DNA of 64,000 bases from the NCBI RefSeq assembly GCF_019352175.1, contig NZ_JACBYI010000032.1:1-64000 (forward strand), read 5' to 3'. The translations under genes were made by a program, and so were the position numbers. The notes under the pieces were generated by a model, which was not told the origin of the DNA, did no database searches, and saw only the letters and a list, made by a program, of their open reading frames with translations. Shown piece by piece: positions 16,363-22,615 of this stretch (within the stretch, counting starts at the first letter, position 1; each line of letters opens with the position of its first letter). This DNA is from Paenibacillus sp. S150 (GTDB lineage: Bacteria > Bacillota > Bacilli > Paenibacillales > Paenibacillaceae).

Positions 16363-16812
16363 TCAAATGGCTTTGCTTGTCCGGCTATGCTGCCTTTGCT
16401 CCTGAATCAGGAACTCTTCGATGCCGGCTGCCGGGTTTTGTTCTGCGAAGTCTCCATTTGACCGCGCAATTTGCATTTTTTTAATCGAGGGAGCCAGATA
16501 AGCAACCAGGTCCAGTTCACGGCATTTCACCGCAAATTGCAGATAAAAGCTGTACAAATAATCTCCATCCAAAATGTTGCGGGTCAGGTCAGGATGATGT
16601 GGGACACATTCCATATGGCGCTGGGCAGCCACGGTAAGAATGGTATAAATACCTAGCAAATGGACTTTGCGGTCATATTCCAGATCATGGCGTTCCAGTA
16701 CCGAGAGCAGATGCTCACATTCTGCCGGAGAGAGATGCAACTGAATTCCGGCGACCGGTGACATTTCAGCCTGGAGCAACCGGAAGGCATCTTCAATGAG
16801 TTTTCTGTTCAC
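16363..16812 (-). CDS. HepS-like small subunit of prenyl diphosphate synthase (HEPPP_synt_1-like)
   Basis: 149 residues, shorter than B. subtilis HepS (about 250). The diagnostic similarity is the central ILDGDYLYSFYLQFAVK segment. It parallels the LAGDYFSGLYY motif of heptaprenyl diphosphate synthase component I and is followed by a helical LAPSIKKMQI stretch. Its stop codon lies within the ribosome-binding region of the HepT-like gene (18-nt gap), so the two are translationally coupled, as expected for subunits of one enzyme. GTG start at 16812 is set by AAGGAGAG 6 nt upstream. The identification rests on a short motif and context; the alternative is an unrelated small helical protein. Confidence 0.6.
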   Translation of the reverse strand: MNRKLIEDAFRLLQAEMSPVAGIQLHLSPAECEHLLSVLERHDLEYDRKVHLLGIYTILTVAAQRHMECVPHHPDLTRNILDGDYLYSFYLQFAVKCRELDLVAYLAPSIKKMQIARSNGDFAEQNPAAGIEEFLIQEQRQHSRTSKAI

Positions 16813-17114
16813 AAGATTCTCTCCTTCTTGTCGGTTTTGCCGGAAGAAACCATAGCCTTGATTATCCCTACAAAACCTTTTGATAAAACAAAAATGGGAG
16901 CTGGTTCCAGTCGGTACAGTCCCTGTTAGCTGGAAAATAAACTACAAATCTGTGATGGATTATGCTTTCACCTTATTAAATAAGGAGAGTAATGTGTCCT
17001 AGGGACACATTACTCTTAAGAACATCATATTCAGCTGCAGCAACATAAAATGCACATGAGTCACTGTTATATTTAATTAAACGGTTTGAGAAGCGCTAAA
17101 CAGCGGGCTTAATA
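16813..17114. other. Spacer between NDH-2 and HepS-like genes
   Basis: About 300 nt with no gene. It contains the 31-nt near-perfect palindrome at 16986-17016. Reverse-strand transcripts from the ndh2 side would have to cross it to reach the prenyl synthase genes. Confidence 0.6.
16986..17016. promoter_or_regulatory. Perfect 14-bp inverted repeat (operator or terminator)
   Basis: Arms AGAGTAATGTGTCC and GGACACATTACTCT around TAG. Nothing resembling a long T run follows on either strand, so an operator for the reverse-strand hepS/hepT pair is as likely as a terminator for ndh2. Confidence 0.6.
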
Positions 17115-18995
17115 TCAGTCGGTAAACAGATACCATCGCCGCACAAGCGGGATTCGTTTCCACTGCTTCTTGAGCCACGGCAGGACGTAGTAGTCCAGAC
17201 CGAAGACGCTGCCTGATCCGCCGATGCAGGCGATAGCTGCCCCAACATACCAGAGCATTTCCGTTGCGGCCATCTTGGTGGACCAGATCATGACTGCCAT
17301 CGCTATGGTGGCAAGTGAAGAAATGGCAGTGAAAAGACCTACGATAAGCATAATACCGAAGACAATTTCAGCACAAACCATGCCGATTTGGAACCATTTA
17401 GCCAGGAAAGTGTAACTTCCGTCATTGTTGTAGAACATCAGATCCATGAACCAGTTCGTAATATCATAGATAAAGCCTGGAACCGGCAATGCCGATACGG
17501 CTTCTTTGGCGGTGGAAACTGCCGAAGCTGCGGACTGTGCATCCACCGTTGTCTTTACGGCATCTACGGCTACACTTGCTGATGAAGCGGCATCCGTTGC
17601 GAAAGGAGCGGCAGGAATCAGGAAGATCTTATCCGGATCAACCCAAATTTTTCTGAGCTTATCTATGCCTTCATATAACCACATGCCCCCGAGCAGCATA
17701 CGGAGCGGAACCAGCCAGAAATTCGGCGAGCGCTTGGAGAAGTAGCCGCCAACGAAGCTCTTGCGATTTTCTACATGGAAGAACTCGTGCATCATGTAAG
17801 TCCATACCTTGTTAAAACCGACCACTTGAGACAGATAGAACATATTGATGAAATGCTTGGACAGCATCGCCATGAATCCGGTGAGCATAAACAACTTGCC
17901 TGGAAGGCCCACGTTGGCTACGCCGTAGCGGCTGCCGATGGAGACCATCGTACCGTGGAAGCCCGGCTTGTAAGCCTTCTTGGCGGTACCGCTGATGTCT
18001 GCGGCAATGTTGCCGGCAACGATTGGAGCGGCTTGTTCGGCATTTTCAACCATCTGAGGAACCGGACGGGTCTCACCTTCAGGAATGAAGAAGATGTTGT
18101 CCCCTACTACATAAACGTTCTTGTGGTCAACACTTTCCAGGTGCTCGTTGGTAACGATGCGTTTGCGTCCCTGCTGCTGTACTTCAAGGCCGCCGACGAT
18201 TTCGGAGCCTTCCACACCGGCAGTCCAGACAATGGTCTGGGCATCCACGATGTTCTTCTCGCCGAGAGCTACGCTGCCTTCACCCACTTCGGTGATCTTG
18301 GCGCCGGTAACGATTTCGACATTGAGCTTGCGCAGTCTGGCTTCAGCCTTCTGAATCAGCTTATCCGGCAGGATAGGCAGAATCTTCGGAGCCATATCGG
18401 CAACGATCAAGCGTACTTCGGATGGATCAATGAAGAATTCTCTGCAGAGCTCTTCGCGCTGCTCGGCCATTTCCCCAACCAGCTCGACGCCGGTGAAGCC
18501 TGCGCCGATAATGACGAAGGTCAGCATTGCGCGGCGGACCGCAGGGTTCTTTTCCTTGGCTGCTTTGGTGTACATATCGCGGATTTGGCGTTTGAGAGCA
18601 ACCGCGTCATCGTAAGACCAGAAGGAGAAGGTGTTTTCTTCAGCTCCGGGAATTCCGAAGAACGTTGGTTTGCTGCCTGTGCCGATTACCAGGTAATCAT
18701 AAGCATAGGTAGCCTTGTCGGACTTCAGCTTTTTGTTCTTGAAATCAATGTTGCTGATCTCATCCAGAACAACATCCACCTTAAGGCCGGCAAAAATTTT
18801 CTTCAAATCAACTTTGATTGAATCCTCAGGCGCGCGGTTCGCGGACACCTCATGCAGCTCAGTCAAGAGAGTGTGATAAGGATTGCGGTCGATCAACTTA
18901 ATTTCTACATCTTTGTTGTTCTTATACTTCTTTGCCAGTTTCTTAGCCGTGAGTACGCCGCCGTAGCCGCCGCCCAAAATGACTATTTTTTTCAA
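17115..18995 (-). CDS. ndh2: Type II NADH:quinone oxidoreductase fused to DoxX-like membrane domain (Ndh2 of FLEET type)
   Basis: 626 residues; ordinary NDH-2 is about 400. Residues 1-400 carry the FAD site GGGYGG (8-13), the NADH site VIIGAGFTGVE (161-171), VVGDN (296-300) and the quinone-site helix ENAEQAAPIVAGNI (317-329). Residues 426-605 add about four membrane segments of DoxX type. Between the first two is an Ala/Ser/Val-rich 45-residue loop (461-505). NDH-2 passes electrons from NADH to quinone without pumping. The extra membrane domain is also typical of Ndh2 in FLEET loci, where it is thought to direct electrons outward. Start ATG 18995 lies 48 nt after pplA, so they form one reverse-strand operon. 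Confidence 0.88.
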   Translation of the reverse strand: MKKIVILGGGYGGVLTAKKLAKKYKNNKDVEIKLIDRNPYHTLLTELHEVSANRAPEDSIKVDLKKIFAGLKVDVVLDEISNIDFKNKKLKSDKATYAYDYLVIGTGSKPTFFGIPGAEENTFSFWSYDDAVALKRQIRDMYTKAAKEKNPAVRRAMLTFVIIGAGFTGVELVGEMAEQREELCREFFIDPSEVRLIVADMAPKILPILPDKLIQKAEARLRKLNVEIVTGAKITEVGEGSVALGEKNIVDAQTIVWTAGVEGSEIVGGLEVQQQGRKRIVTNEHLESVDHKNVYVVGDNIFFIPEGETRPVPQMVENAEQAAPIVAGNIAADISGTAKKAYKPGFHGTMVSIGSRYGVANVGLPGKLFMLTGFMAMLSKHFINMFYLSQVVGFNKVWTYMMHEFFHVENRKSFVGGYFSKRSPNFWLVPLRMLLGGMWLYEGIDKLRKIWVDPDKIFLIPAAPFATDAASSASVAVDAVKTTVDAQSAASAVSTAKEAVSALPVPGFIYDITNWFMDLMFYNNDGSYTFLAKWFQIGMVCAEIVFGIMLIVGLFTAISSLATIAMAVMIWSTKMAATEMLWYVGAAIACIGGSGSVFGLDYYVLPWLKKQWKRIPLVRRWYLFTD

Positions 18996-19043
18996 GAGAA
19001 GCTCACCTCATTCGTCTGATTAGCTGCAAAAGGGAAGCGAATA

Positions 19044-19949
19044 TTATTTCGCGCCTTCAAGTGCTTTTTCTGCCAGTGTAAAGTATTCGCCAACATGGAT
19101 GGATACGCCGGAGATGGCGTCGGTTTTGCCTTCTGCATCCAGAACAGGAGCAGCGCCTTTATTTTCAAGGAAGTATTTCTCGGCAAGAGCGATTTCTTCG
19201 TGCCACTCAGCAGAAGCGCCGCCGGCTTTCATTCCGTATTTGCCATCTATGGAGTATTGTTTCTTGTCATCGCCTGCAGCATTCACGCCGCTGAAATTGA
19301 CAGCTACGACATTGCCGCCCGCAACAGAGAGGGCAACGGTTGATTTCCAGCCGGAATCTGCATCCATTTCACCTTCAGCTGTATATCCGCCGTCTTTGTA
19401 TGGACCAGCTTCTACCGGACCGGCAGCCAGAGCAGCCTGGGCAGCAGCAACAAAGTCATTAACGTGTACGGAAACACCGGAGACAGCGTCGGTTTTTCCT
19501 TCAGCATCAAAAGTGATAGCGGCAGGATCTTGTTTTTCGATCAGGAACTCTTCGGCTTTGGCTGCTTGTTCATGCCATTCGGCTTGAGCGCCGCCTTTTT
19601 CTACCAGCCCGTATTTACCGTCTTCTGAAACTTTTTTCTTCAGGTCGCCGGCGGTTTTAACATTGAAGGCATTCCAGTCGGCTTTTGTGATTTTTCCGCC
19701 TTCTACATTCAACACAACGTAAGTCTGCCAGCCGGTTTCGGCATCAGCATCAATGGTTCCGTAGTAAGTTCCATCTTGATACGTGCCTGTTTCGGCAGTT
19801 GCAGTGCCGCCATCTGTTGCTGCAGGCGCAGCGGACTCGACTGGAGCATTGGTTGCTGCCGCATTGTTGCCATTGTTGTTGTTGCCACAACCTGCGAGCA
19901 ATGTACCCAGTACAAGAGCGCTCGACAAAATTACAGAAGCTTTCTTCAT
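19044..19949 (-). CDS. pplA: Two-domain FMN_bind lipoprotein (PplA-like)
   Basis: 301 residues. Signal peptide with lipobox LLAGC (Cys21), then an Asn/Ala/Thr-rich linker to about 55. Two FMN_bind repeats (56-175 and 180-300) both show YxDGxY, AEWHE and a terminal D-A-[VI]-S-G-V-S-[VI]-H motif. In covalently flavinylated members this motif is SGATxT/S and the last Thr/Ser receives FMN from ApbE/FmnB; here it is His162 and His285. PplA is the extracellular electron carrier of FLEET. RBS GGAGG lies 12 nt upstream. The promoter at 19989-20017 (reverse strand) is overlaid by a palindrome and preceded by three FNR/Rex-like sites. Whether it binds FMN non-covalently, flavinylates a nearby Ser, or uses His for another cofactor is open. 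Confidence 0.85.
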   Translation of the reverse strand: MKKASVILSSALVLGTLLAGCGNNNNGNNAAATNAPVESAAPAATDGGTATAETGTYQDGTYYGTIDADAETGWQTYVVLNVEGGKITKADWNAFNVKTAGDLKKKVSEDGKYGLVEKGGAQAEWHEQAAKAEEFLIEKQDPAAITFDAEGKTDAVSGVSVHVNDFVAAAQAALAAGPVEAGPYKDGGYTAEGEMDADSGWKSTVALSVAGGNVVAVNFSGVNAAGDDKKQYSIDGKYGMKAGGASAEWHEEIALAEKYFLENKGAAPVLDAEGKTDAISGVSIHVGEYFTLAEKALEGAK

Positions 19950-19988
19950 TTTAGTATGACCTCCAAAGAAATAGTTTAAAATATATAT

Positions 19989-20017
19989 ATTAAAATGTAA
20001 AACATTTTAATAGTCAA
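19989..20017 (-). promoter_or_regulatory. Sigma-A promoter of pplA-ndh2
   Basis: Read on the reverse strand: TTGACT (20017-20012), 17 nt, TTTAAT (19994-19989). The predicted transcription start is near 19982, giving a leader of about 33 nt. Confidence 0.65.
19990..20010. promoter_or_regulatory. Palindromic operator overlapping the pplA promoter
   Basis: Perfect 9-bp arms TTAAAATGT and ACATTTTAA separated by AAA. It covers the -10 box and most of the spacer of the pplA promoter, the geometry of a repressor site. The bound regulator is unknown. Confidence 0.55.
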
Positions 20018-20020
20018 TGG

Positions 20021-20038
20021 AAGTGATAAAAATCACTT
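20021..20038. promoter_or_regulatory. CRP/FNR- or Rex-like site 1 (pplA proximal)
   Basis: AAGTGATAAAAATCACTT is AAGTGA-N6-TCACTT, a perfect inverted repeat close to the TGTGA-N6-TCACA core shared by FNR/CRP and Rex sites. It sits directly upstream of the pplA -35 box, centred near -47. Confidence 0.5.
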
Positions 20039-20041
20039 TAT

Positions 20042-20059
20042 AAATGACATTTGTCACTT
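20042..20059. promoter_or_regulatory. CRP/FNR- or Rex-like site 2
   Basis: AAATGACATTTGTCACTT keeps the TGA-N6-TCA core with one imperfect arm. It is 21 nt (two helical turns) from site 1, so both would face the same side of the DNA. Confidence 0.4.
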
Positions 20060-20181
20060 TTGAATCGGTCTAAAGACCCTTTTTGTAGCAGACACATGAC
20101 ATATATCGGCGGACATTACAAAAAAATTTAATTATCCCGTTTTATCTTCGATGGCATTCTAGCACAAGTAAACCGCCAGAC

Positions 20182-20199
20182 AAGTGAAAATAATCACTT
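20182..20199. promoter_or_regulatory. CRP/FNR- or Rex-like site 3
   Basis: AAGTGAAAATAATCACTT is again a perfect AAGTGA-N6-TCACTT inverted repeat, about 160 nt upstream of site 1. It could serve pplA distally or act on the csbD side. Confidence 0.45.
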
Positions 20200-20324
20200 A
20201 AAGATAAATTAATTTATCAGCACTTGGATTATATCAAATTTTAAAATAATTAGATATGGGATTAAAAAGACTATTATGTGACAAAATACGACGGAAACAG
20301 CGGTTCTGCTCCGGACGGATATCC

Positions 20325-20350
20325 GATTCAAATTTAAGGATCATGGGTAA
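20325..20350 (+). promoter_or_regulatory. Sigma-B-like promoter of csbD-type gene
   Basis: GATTCA (20325-20330), 14 nt, GGGTAA (20345-20350) resembles the general-stress consensus GTTTAA-N12-14-GGGTAT. It lies 62 nt before a CsbD-family gene, a family classically under sigma-B. Confidence 0.4.
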
Positions 20351-20412
20351 TTTCTTTTTAAGACATGAGCCTCTGGTCATACTAAAAAGACACCTAAGGA
20401 GTTGAGCATACA

Positions 20413-20613
20413 ATGGATAGCAATGTTGTCAAGGGAAAATGGATGCAGCTTAAGGGCGAGGCCAAGAAACAATGGGGACAACTCACGGATGATGATCTGG
20501 ATGTCATTGCTGGCGAGAAGGATAAGCTGATCGGCAAGCTTCAGGAGCGCTATGGCCATACCAAGGATGATGCGGAAACGGAATACCGCAACTGGGAACA
20601 GTCCATCCGCTGA
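20413..20613 (+). CDS. CsbD family stress protein
   Basis: 66 residues, the usual size of CsbD/YjbJ proteins. The family pattern is clear: WMQLKGEAKKQWGQLTDDDLDVIAGEKDKLIGKLQERYG followed by the DAETEYRNWEQ helix. These are small soluble helical proteins induced by general stress; their biochemical role is unknown. RBS AAGGAGTTGA lies 8 nt upstream. A sigma-B-like promoter (20325-20350) fits stress regulation. It is probably monocistronic, with the next gene 67 nt downstream. Confidence 0.9.
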   Translation: MDSNVVKGKWMQLKGEAKKQWGQLTDDDLDVIAGEKDKLIGKLQERYGHTKDDAETEYRNWEQSIR

Positions 20614-20680
20614 CATTTATAAATAAGGAAGTACTACCTCGAAACAGGATAATCACATATGCAGGGAGAGGCGGTTGTCT

Positions 20681-20950
20681 ATGTATAAATCCCATGTCGT
20701 GACCGGCAGAATTATCGAGATACACGCTGATCGGGTACTTACACAGCAAGGAGAGGTGTTCTGCTCCTTTCATCCCCGGTACTATATGCTGCCGGATGCA
20801 GAGATGTGGACACCCGCGGAATGTGACCTGAAAGAGGAGCCTGTAAAGATATTGCATGAGAAGAGCGGAGCCATGGGTATGAAAAGAAGGCGCTGGAGTC
20901 CTAGAAGGCCCTGGTTTCCGCAGCAGAAGAAGAGCGCAAATCGCATCTGA
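20681..20950 (+). CDS. Hypothetical small basic protein
   Basis: 89 residues, no family recognised. The first 60 look like a small beta-rich domain (VVTGRIIEIHADRVLTQQGEVF). The last 25 are strongly basic and Trp/Arg/Lys rich (KRRRWSPRRPWFPQQKKS), suggesting nucleic-acid or membrane contact, which is speculation. I use the ATG at 20681, 9 nt after GGGAGAGG, rather than a TTG six nt upstream. The final codons and TGA lie inside a 22-bp terminator stem (20921-20970), so the protein tail is partly dictated by that hairpin. Confidence 0.6.
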   Translation: MYKSHVVTGRIIEIHADRVLTQQGEVFCSFHPRYYMLPDAEMWTPAECDLKEEPVKILHEKSGAMGMKRRRWSPRRPWFPQQKKSANRI

Positions 20951-20970
20951 TTTGCGCTCTTCTTCTGCTG
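20921..20970 (+). terminator. 22-bp perfect hairpin overlapping the end of a CDS
   Basis: Arms run 20921-20942 and 20949-20970 (22 bp, no mismatch) around the loop GCATCT. The left arm encodes the last residues of the 89-aa protein and its stop lies at 20948-20950. No T run follows, but T-rich sequence is inside the right arm. Confidence 0.75.
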
Positions 20971-21096
20971 GCGGGTCCATAAAATCCCGGTTTGTTGATT
21001 TCGCAATGGGACTGTGATTTCATGAATTCATTTTACTAATATGTTACTATGAATGATAGGTGCCGGACCTTTTATAGTCACCGAAGGAGCGATGCT

Positions 21097-22494
21097 ATGG
21101 AATACCTTAAGATTTTTTTTATGAATACAGCCCTGCTGATAACTGTCGCTTATCTGGCGAATTTAATATATAAGCATACGATCACATATGCTCCCGAACC
21201 GGTGAAAAAGACAAGCTGGGTGGTACTGGCCATCTTTGCCGGGTGGATCAGTTCTTATTTTGGCTACAGGCTGGAAGAAAATGTTATTTTTGATTTGCGG
21301 TTTGTCCCATTGATCATCTCCACACTGGCGTTTCCCCAGCCCTTCCTCCTGATATTAATCGGCGTCGGCACAGGATTGACCCGGCTTACCTTCGGAGTGA
21401 CTGAGGCGGCGGTGGCGGGTATGCTGAATTTATCGATTTTGGGATTTGTCTGTGCGGGACTCAGCTTCTGGGTGAGAAGCTCTTCGGCTTCGATCTTGAA
21501 CAAGGGCTTGACCGTCATTTTGGTTGTGAATGTAATGAATGCGGTGAACATCCTTGTGTTTGGAGTGATACCGGATCAGGTGTACATAATGAAAATTTTG
21601 CCGTCGACATTTCCCGCCGGGCTGATTCTCAGCATGCTGTTTGCGCTGATCATCCGCGATTTCCAGCTTGATCTTCAGCGCAACGGTCAGGTGGCGAGAG
21701 CGAATAAGCTGCTTTCCGCACAGGCGGAGGAGCTGCACAAGAACAAAATTGTGCTCGAGGAACGGGCCAAGCAGCTTATGCTGGCCTCCCAATTCAAATC
21801 TGAATTTCTGGCGAATATGTCGCATGAGCTGAGAACGCCCTTGAACAGCATCATTAATTTATCACAGATTATAGAAGAAAGTGATGAAGAGCTCAGCAGG
21901 GAGGAAATCACTGAGTATGGAGCGATTATCCACCGGTCCGGCGATGATCTGCTGTCGCTTATTAATGATATTCTGGATCTGTCCAAGGTGGAAGCGGGCA
22001 AGCTGGATGTGATTCATGAGGAGCTTAGTGTCAGCGAGATTCCGGAGCTGCTGGCATTGCAGTTTACTGTGATGGCCAGACAGAAGGGGCTTGATTTCAA
22101 CATTACCCTGAGCGAGGATGTGCCGCAGGTTATACATTCCGATCCCCAGCGGGTGCAGCAGATCCTCCGCAACCTGCTCTCCAATGCCTTCAAATTTACA
22201 ATGAACGGCTTTGTCTCGTTGAATATCCGGATGGTAGAGCGGCCGGAAGGCGCGGTTCTGAAACGCTGGGTGGTCTTTGAGGTGCAGGACAGCGGCATTG
22301 GAATTGCCGCCGACAAGCATACGGTAATCTTTGAGGCCTTCCAGCAGGCAGACAGCAATATCAGCCGCAGATTTGGCGGCACGGGGCTGGGTCTGTCGAT
22401 CAGCAGTGATCTGGCCAAACTGCTTGGCGGCTTCATTACACTGTCCAGCAAGGAGGAACAGGGGAGCCTGTTTTCTCTGTATTTGCCGCTTTGA
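21097..22494 (+). CDS. LytS-type sensor histidine kinase
   Basis: 465 residues. The first 190 contain about six membrane helices resembling the 5TMR-LYT sensor module (conserved RFVPLIISTLAFPQPFLLILIG region). A coiled linker (200-240) follows, then a HisKA domain with phospho-acceptor His in MSHELRTPLNS. The ATPase domain has an N-box RNLLSNAFKFT, G1 DSGIGI and G2 GGTGLGLSI. All catalytic motifs are intact. No response regulator gene is adjacent, so it is an orphan or feeds a phosphorelay such as sporulation. I start at the ATG at 21097, behind GAAGGAGC at 8 nt; upstream in-frame ATG at 21049 has no ribosome-binding site. Confidence 0.88.
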   Translation: MEYLKIFFMNTALLITVAYLANLIYKHTITYAPEPVKKTSWVVLAIFAGWISSYFGYRLEENVIFDLRFVPLIISTLAFPQPFLLILIGVGTGLTRLTFGVTEAAVAGMLNLSILGFVCAGLSFWVRSSSASILNKGLTVILVVNVMNAVNILVFGVIPDQVYIMKILPSTFPAGLILSMLFALIIRDFQLDLQRNGQVARANKLLSAQAEELHKNKIVLEERAKQLMLASQFKSEFLANMSHELRTPLNSIINLSQIIEESDEELSREEITEYGAIIHRSGDDLLSLINDILDLSKVEAGKLDVIHEELSVSEIPELLALQFTVMARQKGLDFNITLSEDVPQVIHSDPQRVQQILRNLLSNAFKFTMNGFVSLNIRMVERPEGAVLKRWVVFEVQDSGIGIAADKHTVIFEAFQQADSNISRRFGGTGLGLSISSDLAKLLGGFITLSSKEEQGSLFSLYLPL

Positions 22495-22549
22495 GCCTTG
22501 GTGCATGAAGGTATCATGAACATCCAACTTAATTTGTGATTTTGGCGTA

Positions 22550-22577
22550 TTGACAGGAGCTTGATGCGGAGTAGAAT
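22550..22577 (+). promoter_or_regulatory. Sigma-A promoter of MFS gene with flanking inverted repeat
   Basis: TTGACA (22550-22555), 16 nt, TAGAAT (22572-22577). Inverted arms TTGATGCG (22561-22568) and CGCATCAA (22589-22596) straddle the -10 box, suggesting an operator. Confidence 0.6.
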
Positions 22578-22615
22578 GAAGCAAAAGCCGCATCAAAGGA
22601 GTGTTATTCACCCCC

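Larger units (their letters stand above)
19950..20412. other. Divergent regulatory region between pplA and csbD
   Basis: About 460 nt of AT-rich DNA with no gene and dense with palindromes: 19990-20010, 20021-20038, 20042-20059, 20182-20199 and GATAAATT/AATTTATC at 20203-20218. It holds the pplA promoter on the reverse strand and a sigma-B-like promoter for the CsbD gene on the forward strand. Confidence 0.7.

Noticed and set aside
17775..18821. Long forward-strand frame opposite ndh2
   Set aside because: It is antisense to a confidently identified gene and shows no family motifs.
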